Source of the DNA: Flavobacteriaceae bacterium
Lineage (GTDB): Bacteria; Bacteroidota; Bacteroidia; Flavobacteriales; Flavobacteriaceae
Direction: 5' to 3'
DNA: 5,639 bases
NCBI GenBank assembly: GCA_016763715.1
Contig: JAESTG010000301.1
Coordinates: forward strand, 1-5,639
The notes below the pieces were generated by a model, which ran no database searches, was not told where the DNA came from, and worked only from the letters and a program-made list of their open reading frames with translations. The translations under genes and the position numbers were made by a program. Within the stretch, counting starts at the first letter, position 1. Every line of letters begins with the position of its first letter. Below are positions 1 through 5,639 of this stretch, in pieces.

Positions 1-36
1 GCTGATTTATCAACCTTTCAATGGATAGAAACTTGA
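1..36 (+). CDS. Possible 3' end of an upstream gene (partial)
   Basis: Frame 1 is open from the window edge to a TGA at 34-36 and reads ADLSTFQWIET. Another frame is open only to position 27, and the reverse strand is also open for about 35 codons over 14-120, so the choice of frame is weak. The support for a gene end is that a small hairpin follows within ten bases and no longer forward ORF exists before position 258. Nothing can be said about function. Confidence 0.25.
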   Translation, partial: ADLSTFQWIET

Positions 37-44
37 TATAACAG

Positions 45-64
45 AAGAGGAATAGACTCCTCTT
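45..64 (+). terminator. Hairpin, possible intrinsic terminator of the upstream gene
   Basis: A perfect 7-bp inverted repeat, AAGAGGA (45-51) and TCCTCTT (58-64), encloses a 6-base loop and sits nine bases after the possible stop at 34-36. The T-tract is short (the stem ends in TT and only one further T follows before GGG), so termination strength is doubtful. The rest of 65-162 holds no gene that I can support; it is AT-rich intergenic sequence. Confidence 0.35.
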
Positions 65-162
65 TGGGATATAAAACCATAAAGGAATTTCAAATTGAAA
101 TATTTAATCAAAAAGTAGCTGCATGACTCTTAACTAAATGCCCGCTTTTTTATCGCAAGTCC

Positions 163-201
163 ATGTTACACCCGTAACATATTATGTTACAATAGTTACA
201 G
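163..201 (+). promoter_or_regulatory. Predicted AraC-type operator upstream of the regulator gene
   Basis: ATGTTAC occurs at 163-169 and again at 184-190, a 21-bp period, and a third box GTTACA begins at 195 after four bases. The first box also pairs with GTAACAT (174-180) to form a perfect inverted repeat with a 4-base centre. The boxes lie where the -33 element would be for the -7 element at 222. The same arrangement occurs at 3227-3265 ahead of the next gene cluster. AraC-family proteins are known to use direct repeats of about 21 bp, each monomer contacting two adjacent major grooves. I infer this is the site of the AraC domain encoded directly downstream, giving autoregulation. Confidence 0.7.
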
Positions 202-221
202 CCATAAATAATTGATTCATC

Positions 222-229
222 TAGTATTG
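222..229 (+). promoter_or_regulatory. Predicted -7 element of the regulator gene promoter
   Basis: TAGTATTG matches the Bacteroidota TAnnTTTG -7 consensus except for one base. It starts 27 bases after the start of the last GTTA box and 36 bases before the ATG at 258, the same geometry as the better promoter at 3286. The -33 region is occupied by operator boxes rather than a TTTG element, which suggests dependence on an activator. An alternative -7 candidate, TATCTTTA at 232-239, lies 10 bp further on. Confidence 0.5.
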
Positions 230-257
230 TGTATCTTTAATATAATCCAACCATTGC

Positions 258-995
258 ATGAAAGTAATTTTCATTTTTAGCAGTCTACTCATTTCCGTTT
301 ATAGCCTTGCACAAGAGCAACCCTATGTCGATACCATTAGCACAAAAGATTCTATAAAGATAGCAGCCTACCGTACAAAACTAAGCCAATACGTGAACCC
401 TATTCCCGATAGTGCTATTTTTTATGGTAAAAAAATAAAAGCATTAGTCACCCAATTAAATTACGGCAAGGGTATTGCAGATTCGGATTACTTTTTAGGC
501 ACTTGTTTTAAGCGTGTTCAAAAAAATGATAGTGCAATACACTATTTTAAAAAATCATTAGCACTTTCTGAAAAGCTAGATTATGATATTGGAAAAGGCC
601 GCGCTCACAATAACTTGGGGCGTACGTATTATCTACTAGGCAAAATGGATAGCTCTATTATCGAATGTAAAAAAGCTATATTAAGTATAAAAGAAGATGC
701 GCCAATAGCAAGAATGATTATAGCAGACTCCTACATTGCTCTAGCTACCGCTTATTCTAGAAAAAATGACATGAACAATGCCATAACTCACTTGCTAAAA
801 GTAGATTCTATGCATCAAAAATCTTCTTTAAGACCAGACATTATTGCCGCTGCGTATCAAAATCTTGGCAATATCTATTTAGAATTAGAAGAATTTCCAT
901 CTGCCATTGAGCAATTTAAAAAAGCAAATATTCTATTTGAAAAACTACCTAAAGGGGCGTCACAATTTTATAAAATACTACCAATGTATATTTAG
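258..995 (+). CDS. N-terminal part of a TPR-sensor hybrid two-component regulator (frameshifted)
   Basis: This is the sensor end of the protein that continues in another frame from about 992. Residues 1-18 form a signal peptide (hydrophobic core, then SLA before Q19), so the following part should be exported to the periplasm. Four TPR-like helical pairs follow at about 72-106, 113-147, 154-186 and 197-231, with typical NLGxxY and small-residue positions such as NNLGRTYYLLG and QNLGNIYLELEEF. The frame closes with TAG at 993-995 in helix A of a fifth repeat, which is where the other frame resumes with LGIVYLQSEKIKEA. The start at 258 is chosen because it gives the signal peptide directly and lies 36 bases from the predicted -7 element. 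TPR sensors of this family presumably bind a protein or peptide partner; the signal is unknown. If the frameshift is real, this piece alone would be a secreted TPR protein without kinase. Confidence 0.85.
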   Translation: MKVIFIFSSLLISVYSLAQEQPYVDTISTKDSIKIAAYRTKLSQYVNPIPDSAIFYGKKIKALVTQLNYGKGIADSDYFLGTCFKRVQKNDSAIHYFKKSLALSEKLDYDIGKGRAHNNLGRTYYLLGKMDSSIIECKKAILSIKEDAPIARMIIADSYIALATAYSRKNDMNNAITHLLKVDSMHQKSSLRPDIIAAAYQNLGNIYLELEEFPSAIEQFKKANILFEKLPKGASQFYKILPMYI

Positions 996-997
996 GT
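984..997 (+). other. Frameshift site splitting the regulator gene
   Basis: Frame 0 reads M-Y-I-stop at 984-995, while the -1 frame resumes the TPR consensus at 992 with LGIVYLQ. Adding one A after position 990 gives MYNLGIVYLQ, an uninterrupted TPR helix with the expected Asn before Leu-Gly, so a one-base deletion is the simplest explanation. There is no long homopolymer and no X-XXY-YYZ slippery heptamer, which argues against programmed frameshifting. It may be a real mutation or an assembly error; sequence alone cannot decide. Confidence 0.8.
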
Positions 998-1039
998 ATA
1001 GTCTATTTACAAAGCGAAAAAATTAAAGAAGCAGATAGT

Positions 1040-3199
1040 TTGCTCTCTAATTCCTACACTTATTTTAAGGAAGTTAAAGATCAACGTTTAGTCGCCGAAA
1101 TAGCTATGTTACGTGGTCAATTGGCACTTAAAAAGAATAATCCTATAACAGCAGAAACATTTTTTATTGAAGGTTTCATCATTCATAAAGAGAATGACCA
1201 GCCTTTTGAAGCTGCTCAAGGTGCCCTCGAAATCACCAAACTCGAACTTTATAAAAACAAACCAGAAAAAGCGCTCTTTTATATTGAAGAAGCCAATACG
1301 CTAAACCAAGCTGCCGAAAACAGTAAATTACGGCAAGAACTTCTGTTTTATAAAGCACAGGCATACAGCCAAAAAGGAAATTACAAAGAAGCGTATAGAT
1401 ATAGCAGTCAATCCAAAAAACTAAAAGATTCTTTACAAAAAATCCAAAGTGCAGAAAAAATAAAAGAAATTGAAGGCATCTATCAGACAGAGAGAAGGGA
1501 TAAAGAAATAGCACTTCTTACTTATCAAAAAAAACTAGCCGAAGAACAAAAATCAAATCAACGTAATTTATTTATTGCAGGTATTTCGGTTACCTCCATC
1601 GCAGCATTATTTTTCTTTTTTCAATATATAAATAGGCAAAAAATAAATAAAAAATTACGCGAATTAGACACTGCAAAATCTACCTTTTTTACAAATATTT
1701 CTCACGATTTTAGAACTCCTTTAACGCTCATAAAAGGCCCTATTGAAGATCAATTGGAAGATGCTTCACTAAGCCTGAATAGACGTAAAAACCTAAATGT
1801 AGCGTATAGTAATACAGAGCGGCTAGAAAACTTAGTAGATCAATTAATGTCCCTTTCAAAATTAAACAGCAGTGCAATGCCATTACAAGTACAACCAATA
1901 CTTGTTGACCCTTTTTTACAAGTGTACACGGAGGGGTTTCAATATCAAAGTGAAGAACAAGGGTTTCAATTTTCATTAAACACACAAATAGAAGAAAGCG
2001 AAACATGGTTGGATCAAGATGTCCTCGAGAAAATTTTATATAACCTTTTAGGAAACGCATTAAAATACACTTCAGAGAATGGAAAAATTGAGGTAAACGG
2101 AACTACCAAAATGGGAGTTTTTCAATTAAGTGTTTATAATTCGGCACGAGCACTTTCAGAAAAAGAAAAAGAACTACTATTCACTCGCTTTTATCAAACC
2201 AATACTAAAAATCAAGGCACTGGTATTGGCTTGTCTCTTATAAAGCAATTGGTAACACTGCACAAAGGAACCATTTCAGTAGAAAACGAAAAAGAAGGGA
2301 TTCTATTTACAGTTCATATTCCAACCGAGAAGGCTTTATACAATCCTGATGAAATTTTAAATGAAGCATTACGTGCTAAAACATTGCCTGCAGAAACACT
2401 ACACGAAGAAGACTCACAACTTATAGAAATAAACAATGACGCACCAGTATTACTCGTTGTTGATGACACAAAAGAGATTAGAGATTACATACAAAGTATT
2501 TTTCAGGAAAAGTTTAATGTGTTAATGGCAAAAGATGGAGAAGAAGGGCGAGCTATAGCAAAAGAGCATATACCAGATATAATAATAAGTGACATTGTGA
2601 TGCCAATAATGGATGGTTATGCCCTGACTAAACACATTAAAGAAGATCCAATTACATCTCACATTCCTATTATTCTACTCACAGCAAAAAATAAGGAAGT
2701 AGATCAATTAGAAGCCATGGGTCTTGGAGCAGACATCTATACTACAAAACCTTTTAGCCCTAAACTATTAAGGGCTAATGTTGAAAATCTTATTGAAAAT
2801 AGAAGAAAGTTACAGGAGCGTTTTGCGCAAGAATTAATCCTTACACCTAAAGAAATCGCAGTTACTACAGCTGATGAAGAATTCTTAAATAGACTACAAG
2901 AGGTTTTAAATGAATATCTAACGCAACCAGATTTTACAGCAGCAAAATTTAGTAAAGTGATGCTAATGAATAGAATGCAATTGCACCGCAAATTAAAAGC
3001 ACTAACAGGGCTCTCCTCCTCTGAATTTATAAAAAATCAACGCTTAGTAATGGCTGCACAACTCATAAAAACGAAAGACTTAAATATTTCTGAAGTGGGT
3101 TATAGCATTGGTTTTAATGACCCTTCCTATTTTGCAAAATGTTTTAAGCAAGAATTTGGTGTTTCCCCCAAAGAATTTGCTGTAAAAAACGAAGAATAA
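1040..3199 (+). CDS. Hybrid sensor histidine kinase / response regulator with AraC-type DNA-binding domain (C-terminal part)
   Basis: This is the main body of a one-protein two-component system. Numbering from the TTG at 1040: remaining TPR helices at about 19-130, a charged coiled coil at about 125-175, one membrane helix at 176-197, a HisKA domain with the H-box SHDFRTPL (His222), an HATPase domain with N-box Asn335/Asn339 and GTGIGL at 393-398, a receiver at about 469-590 (acidic pair Asp475/476, phosphoacceptor Asp518, Thr548, Lys570), and an AraC-type helix-turn-helix at about 613-715 ending in the usual YFAKCFKQEFGVSP. The HATPase G1 box lacks the DxGxG pattern and reads YNSARAL at 366-372. 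The frame is coding back to 992, so 1040 is a nominal start and the true protein begins at 258, about 980 residues in all. The fused layout fits cytoplasmic phosphotransfer from His222 to Asp518 followed by promoter binding; the matching operators at 163 and 3227 give its likely targets. Confidence 0.93.
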   Translation: MLSNSYTYFKEVKDQRLVAEIAMLRGQLALKKNNPITAETFFIEGFIIHKENDQPFEAAQGALEITKLELYKNKPEKALFYIEEANTLNQAAENSKLRQELLFYKAQAYSQKGNYKEAYRYSSQSKKLKDSLQKIQSAEKIKEIEGIYQTERRDKEIALLTYQKKLAEEQKSNQRNLFIAGISVTSIAALFFFFQYINRQKINKKLRELDTAKSTFFTNISHDFRTPLTLIKGPIEDQLEDASLSLNRRKNLNVAYSNTERLENLVDQLMSLSKLNSSAMPLQVQPILVDPFLQVYTEGFQYQSEEQGFQFSLNTQIEESETWLDQDVLEKILYNLLGNALKYTSENGKIEVNGTTKMGVFQLSVYNSARALSEKEKELLFTRFYQTNTKNQGTGIGLSLIKQLVTLHKGTISVENEKEGILFTVHIPTEKALYNPDEILNEALRAKTLPAETLHEEDSQLIEINNDAPVLLVVDDTKEIRDYIQSIFQEKFNVLMAKDGEEGRAIAKEHIPDIIISDIVMPIMDGYALTKHIKEDPITSHIPIILLTAKNKEVDQLEAMGLGADIYTTKPFSPKLLRANVENLIENRRKLQERFAQELILTPKEIAVTTADEEFLNRLQEVLNEYLTQPDFTAAKFSKVMLMNRMQLHRKLKALTGLSSSEFIKNQRLVMAAQLIKTKDLNISEVGYSIGFNDPSYFAKCFKQEFGVSPKEFAVKNEE

Positions 3200-3226
3200 A
3201 CACTTCAACACCCTATAAAACAAGGG

Positions 3227-3265
3227 ATGTTACAGGATTACCTTTATATGTTACATACGTTATAA
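3227..3265 (+). promoter_or_regulatory. Predicted AraC-type operator upstream of the envelope-protein operon
   Basis: ATGTTAC at 3227-3233 and 3248-3254 has the same 21-bp period as the boxes at 163 and 184, and GTTATA follows four bases after the second box, as GTTACA does upstream of the regulator gene. Bases between boxes are not conserved between the two copies, so the match is in the boxes and their spacing rather than a duplicated segment. The inverted arm seen at 174-180 is absent here (only a partial ATTAC at 3237-3241), so direct repeats are the shared element. The site starts 28 bases after the regulator stop codon and overlaps the -33 position of the next promoter. Confidence 0.7.
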
Positions 3266-3285
3266 TCAATTGGTTATTACACGAC

Positions 3286-3293
3286 TATGTTTG
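3286..3293 (+). promoter_or_regulatory. Predicted -7 element of the downstream operon promoter
   Basis: TATGTTTG is a full match to the Bacteroidota TAnnTTTG -7 consensus. It starts 27 bases after the start of the last operator box and 35 bases before the ATG at 3321, nearly identical to the regulator gene promoter (27 and 36). No TTTG is found at the usual -33 distance; the only nearby TTG (3270-3272) leaves a 13-base gap, shorter than usual, so activator-dependent transcription is likely. Confidence 0.65.
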
Positions 3294-3320
3294 TGGTGTA
3301 ATTAAGCAAAACCATAAATT

Positions 3321-3557
3321 ATGAAAACGTTATTATCTTATTTTAGGTGGTTAATTTGCAATGAAATTTTTGAAAAAAAAATGTTCGTGAAAACTATTAT
3401 TACCTATAACATTATAGAGAATGATACTTCGCTAGAACTTAATTGTAGCCCAGACTCCTCCTTATCTCTTTATGAGCTACAATCTAGGTATTTCAAAAAA
3501 GAAAATAATTCTTTTCATTTTAGACTGGGTGCAAAAAACAACTTTCAACCTTACTAA
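3321..3557 (+). CDS. Small protein of unknown function, first gene of the operon (possibly frameshifted)
   Basis: A 78-residue product not recognised as any family. The start at 3321 is favoured by its distance from the promoter; an alternative ATG at 3381 follows an A-tract and gives 58 residues beginning MFVKTIITYN. No convincing signal peptide is seen. From about residue 22 the sequence alternates polar and hydrophobic residues, as in beta strands, with one Cys at 42. The stop codon at 3555-3557 overlaps the next ATG as TAATG. Two readings are possible: a coupled pair of small genes, or one gene of about 129 residues broken by a missing base near 3556, since one added base joins the frames. 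The short lengths and the strand-like character of both halves make the second reading credible. Confidence 0.5.
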   Translation: MKTLLSYFRWLICNEIFEKKMFVKTIITYNIIENDTSLELNCSPDSSLSLYELQSRYFKKENNSFHFRLGAKNNFQPY

Positions 3558-3709
3558 TGCCAAAAGGCCAAAAAAAGTATTATGGTGATCTGCCATCACT
3601 ACCTAGAAAGCAGATTTACCTAAATACCAAACATCTTGAAAAGGGAGAATATCTTTTAAAAATTACAGATAAGAATAAGGTCATTAAATACATAACATTT
3701 AGAAAATGA
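3557..3709 (+). CDS. Small 50-residue ORF coupled to its neighbours, or the C-terminal half of the preceding gene
   Basis: The ATG at 3557 overlaps the previous stop (TAATG), and the TGA at 3707-3709 overlaps the next start (ATGA), so the frame exactly fills the gap between two genes. The product begins MPKGQKKYYGDLPSLP, is strongly basic, and ends in a strand-rich segment with HLEKGEYLLKI followed by VIKYITFRK. This ending resembles the L-x-K-G-x-Y-x-L-x-I...K-x-I-x-F-x-K pattern of many Bacteroidota secreted beta-sandwich tails, including type IX secretion sorting domains, but without an export signal on this fragment the resemblance is only suggestive. The frame is open back to 3524, so it may be the end of a frameshifted longer gene starting at 3321. 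Confidence 0.5.
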   Translation: MPKGQKKYYGDLPSLPRKQIYLNTKHLEKGEYLLKITDKNKVIKYITFRK

Positions 3710-4353
3710 AAACAATCATCACTGCAATACTAGTAAGTTCAATCCTCTTTTTTATTGGATGTAAAGAAGAAAAAAAGATACCGGTCAAAAGTGCTACAAA
3801 TACTTCGGAAAACATGCCGACCGAAAACAAGACTGCAAAGACGTTAAAAAACCAAATACTTAAGCAACAAGGTAGTTATACCGAATTATTTAAAAGAGAA
3901 CCCAGGGACTGCGGTTTTATCTCTTCGGAAATATTAGCGGCTTCATTACAAGTCAGTAACGAAATAATTAAACAAGGATATAATACCTGTATCTACAACC
4001 TTACTGAAGAAAATGATAAAAAAACACGATTTTATTTTACCGTAGAGCCGTGGAGTAACAAGAGAATTTTAAAAGAAATAAATATGGCTAAGGATAATGC
4101 TGAAGCTTTTGGCAAAGATTCAAAATTAAGTCAATATAGAATAAGTGAAACAGGTGACACGTATCTATCCATGCACCAGAACAGAATGGTCCGTTTGTTA
4201 AACGAGAAAAGTAATAACGTCATTATTATTTTTTACAATGTGGAGATTGATCCTAGTGATACAGATTATGACAAGAAAAACATGCTTAAAGATATAGCTA
4301 GAGAGCAAGCCTATTCAATTGCAAATTTTCTTTTGAACACTTATAAAAAATAA
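3706..4353 (+). CDS. Lipoprotein of unknown function, possibly surface-exposed
   Basis: A 215-residue protein with a type II signal peptide: a hydrophobic stretch ending FFIGC, with Cys19 as the lipidated residue. The next residues are Lys-Glu-Glu, which match the minimal K-(D/E)2 lipoprotein export signal described for Capnocytophaga, so transport to the outer face of the outer membrane is possible. A Thr/Asn/Lys-rich linker runs to about residue 47. The rest is a compact domain with two cysteines (69 and 95) that could form a disulphide, in the order CGFISSEIL, then CIYNL, a strand-rich middle, and a C-terminal helix. This order recalls small DUF3558-like lipoproteins of other phyla, at the level of fold only. 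The start overlaps the previous stop as ATGA, indicating coupled translation in one operon. No enzyme motif is seen. Confidence 0.88.
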   Translation: MKTIITAILVSSILFFIGCKEEKKIPVKSATNTSENMPTENKTAKTLKNQILKQQGSYTELFKREPRDCGFISSEILAASLQVSNEIIKQGYNTCIYNLTEENDKKTRFYFTVEPWSNKRILKEINMAKDNAEAFGKDSKLSQYRISETGDTYLSMHQNRMVRLLNEKSNNVIIIFYNVEIDPSDTDYDKKNMLKDIAREQAYSIANFLLNTYKK

Positions 4354-4380
4354 ATTTAATTAGCACTTAACAATTTTATT

Positions 4381-5639
4381 ATGAAAAATATTATCACCCT
4401 TTGCCTAACTATAGCTATTCTTCTTCTGTGCAACCTCAATAGTTTTGCACAACCTTATACGTTAGATAAGAATGTAATTCCAGAAAAATTAGAACTTCTT
4501 GAAGATAAAAATGTAGAAGGCGCAAAAGGTATTATTAAAAATGCCACGATTGAAGACGAAGATCAGTATTTTTTTATAAAAGGACACGATATGTTTCAGT
4601 TTGTAGATGTATATATTATGGCAAACTATGGCGATCCTTCACTAACGGTTGATCTTGCATATATAAACTGGAATGATGTAGAACAAAAGAAGACCACAAC
4701 ACAAGAAGAAGATGGTATTATTAACTTTAAGCTTCGTGTGCAAGATGCCTTTGGTATTCGTATTTACGCAACAGATGAACCAGTAAATTATACAATTGCA
4801 GTATACGCAAGCGCACCAAGAAAAGAATATTTAGGTACACTTTTTAGAAAGGCTACTCAAAATGATTTAAAGACATCAGCTGCCTCGTTGGTAGTTGATG
4901 GAGGTGACGCAAACAACTCAGGAAATTCTGGATCTTCAAATATGATGCTCTATATTATTTTAGGTATCGCTTTATTAATAATTGGCTTTCTAGCGGCAAA
5001 GTTACTTGGCAAAAATAAAAACACAACCATGTTATTACTATTTCTGCTTACTGGTATTGGTACCGCAAATGCTCAAATGCACAACCAAAATACTTGGGAC
5101 CCTTCTGGAATGGACGGTGGTAGGAGTGGCTCCTATGGTCAATGGTTACAGGGCGAAGCAGAGCAAAACAGAACTGGTAGAGAATATGATGTGAATCAAG
5201 TAAATCAAGGATTAAAAAGGCTTGGAAAGCTTGGTACTCAGTTTGGCAAAGCAGTAGAAACCTATCGCAAAACAAGTGATTTATATGACCAATATAATGG
5301 TTTAGGAAACTGCATGTCTGTAGGGCCACCTCCCGGTATGCCAACTATACCTAGTTTTTGTGAGACAGGAGCATGTGAACAATGTTTTAGCGATGCGAGA
5401 GCGAGTCTAGATAGAAACAGATACACGTTTGAGCAAATGCGTACTATTTACAAATGCTCAAAAAACTTTACTAATAGTGCGATTGCTTTTGGTAATAATG
5501 TTTCTGGTTACCACGGCGTGTCAGGGATGGCTTGGCAAAGTGCGCTTATAGGTATTAAAAAATCTGTGAAGGAATTAGAAACTGCCTATGACAAAAAATA
5601 TATTGAGCTACTTGCAAGTCAAAAAATAATATTACAAGA
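4381..5639 (+). CDS. Large membrane-anchored protein with PPC-like domain and Cys-rich second half (partial, runs off the window)
   Basis: Open from the ATG at 4381 to the window end, 419 residues without a stop. Residues 1-23 are a signal peptide ending SFA before Gln24. Residues 24-165 are a strand-rich domain whose end (GIRIYATDEPVNYTIAVYAS) resembles bacterial pre-peptidase C-terminal beta-sandwich domains. A Gly/Ser/Asn linker leads to a membrane helix at 188-209, a short lysine-containing loop (KNKNTT), then a second hydrophobic stretch at 217-231 ending ANA before Gln232 that looks like another signal peptide. The remainder carries five cysteines (311, 327, 332, 335, 359, including a CxxC), a Pro/Gly-rich stretch and, near the end, long amphipathic helices. 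This suggests two exported proteins fused in one frame, or a hairpin of two helices with both large domains outside the cytoplasm. An internal ATG at 5029 would start the second half alone. It lies 27 bases after the lipoprotein gene with no terminator, so it is probably co-transcribed. No family is recognised with certainty. Confidence 0.88.
   Translation, partial: MKNIITLCLTIAILLLCNLNSFAQPYTLDKNVIPEKLELLEDKNVEGAKGIIKNATIEDEDQYFFIKGHDMFQFVDVYIMANYGDPSLTVDLAYINWNDVEQKKTTTQEEDGIINFKLRVQDAFGIRIYATDEPVNYTIAVYASAPRKEYLGTLFRKATQNDLKTSAASLVVDGGDANNSGNSGSSNMMLYIILGIALLIIGFLAAKLLGKNKNTTMLLLFLLTGIGTANAQMHNQNTWDPSGMDGGRSGSYGQWLQGEAEQNRTGREYDVNQVNQGLKRLGKLGTQFGKAVETYRKTSDLYDQYNGLGNCMSVGPPPGMPTIPSFCETGACEQCFSDARASLDRNRYTFEQMRTIYKCSKNFTNSAIAFGNNVSGYHGVSGMAWQSALIGIKKSVKELETAYDKKYIELLASQKIILQ

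Noticed and set aside
87..101. 15-bp palindrome ATTTCAA-A-TTGAAAT
   Set aside because: Perfect but very AT-rich, found once, far from the promoter and not repeated at the second operator; it may be chance.
984..997. Programmed -1 ribosomal frameshifting at the regulator junction
   Set aside because: There is no X-XXY-YYZ slippery heptamer and no evident downstream stimulatory stem; a simple one-base deletion also restores a better TPR consensus.
1233..1514. Reverse-strand open frame of 93 codons
   Set aside because: It lies inside the well-supported regulator gene, has no domain character, and reads as low-complexity hydrophobic sequence from A-rich complementary codons.
1740..2060. Reverse-strand open frame of 106 codons
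   Set aside because: It is opposite the kinase domain, whose motifs fix the real frame; it has no recognisable motif or promoter.
2737..2991. Reverse-strand open frame of 84 codons
   Set aside because: It overlaps the receiver and AraC domains on the other strand and shows no independent coding signal.
3211..3226. CCCT/AGGG inverted repeat after the regulator stop codon, considered as a terminator
   Set aside because: Only a 4-bp stem with an 8-base loop and no T-tract; it is too weak to call.
5048..5344. Reverse-strand open frame of 98 codons, and a forward 62-codon frame at 5006-5194
   Set aside because: Both overlap the long frame from 4381, which has a signal peptide and membrane segments and stays open to the window end.

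Overview
The window is AT-rich DNA that reads as a member of the Bacteroidota, most likely a marine or environmental Flavobacteriia. The evidence is the hybrid sensor/AraC regulator architecture, promoters of the TAnnTTTG type, starts preceded by A-rich sequence rather than Shine-Dalgarno sites, and signal peptides and a lipobox of the usual flavobacterial type. All supported genes are on the + strand. No rRNA, tRNA, CRISPR array or insertion sequence is visible.

Layout: (1) positions 1-36 may be the tail of an upstream gene, followed by a small hairpin (45-64). (2) Positions 163-229 hold a regulator-type operator and promoter. (3) Positions 258-3199 encode one large one-protein two-component regulator: signal peptide, TPR sensor, one membrane helix, histidine kinase, receiver and AraC-type DNA-binding domain. 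It is split by a one-base-type frameshift near 990. (4) Positions 3227-3293 hold a second operator and promoter with the same spacing as the first. (5) A tightly packed gene cluster follows: two small ORFs (3321-3557 and 3557-3709) joined by a TAATG overlap, a lipoprotein gene (3706-4353) joined to them by an ATGA overlap, and, after 27 bases, a large membrane-anchored protein (4381 to beyond the window end).

The main new observation is that both gene units are preceded by the same arrangement: ATGTTAC, 14 bases, ATGTTAC, 4 bases, GTTAyA, 22 bases, a TAnnwTTG -7 element, and a start codon 35-36 bases from the start of the -7 element. The intervening sequence is not conserved. The 21-bp period of the ATGTTAC boxes is the spacing known for AraC-family direct repeats. 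The simplest reading is that the regulator activates both its own gene and the downstream operon, so the operon is a dedicated regulon of this sensor. The operon products look like envelope proteins: a possibly surface-exposed lipoprotein and a two-part membrane protein with a PPC-like beta domain and a cysteine-rich extracytoplasmic domain. Their biochemical function is not recognisable from sequence alone.
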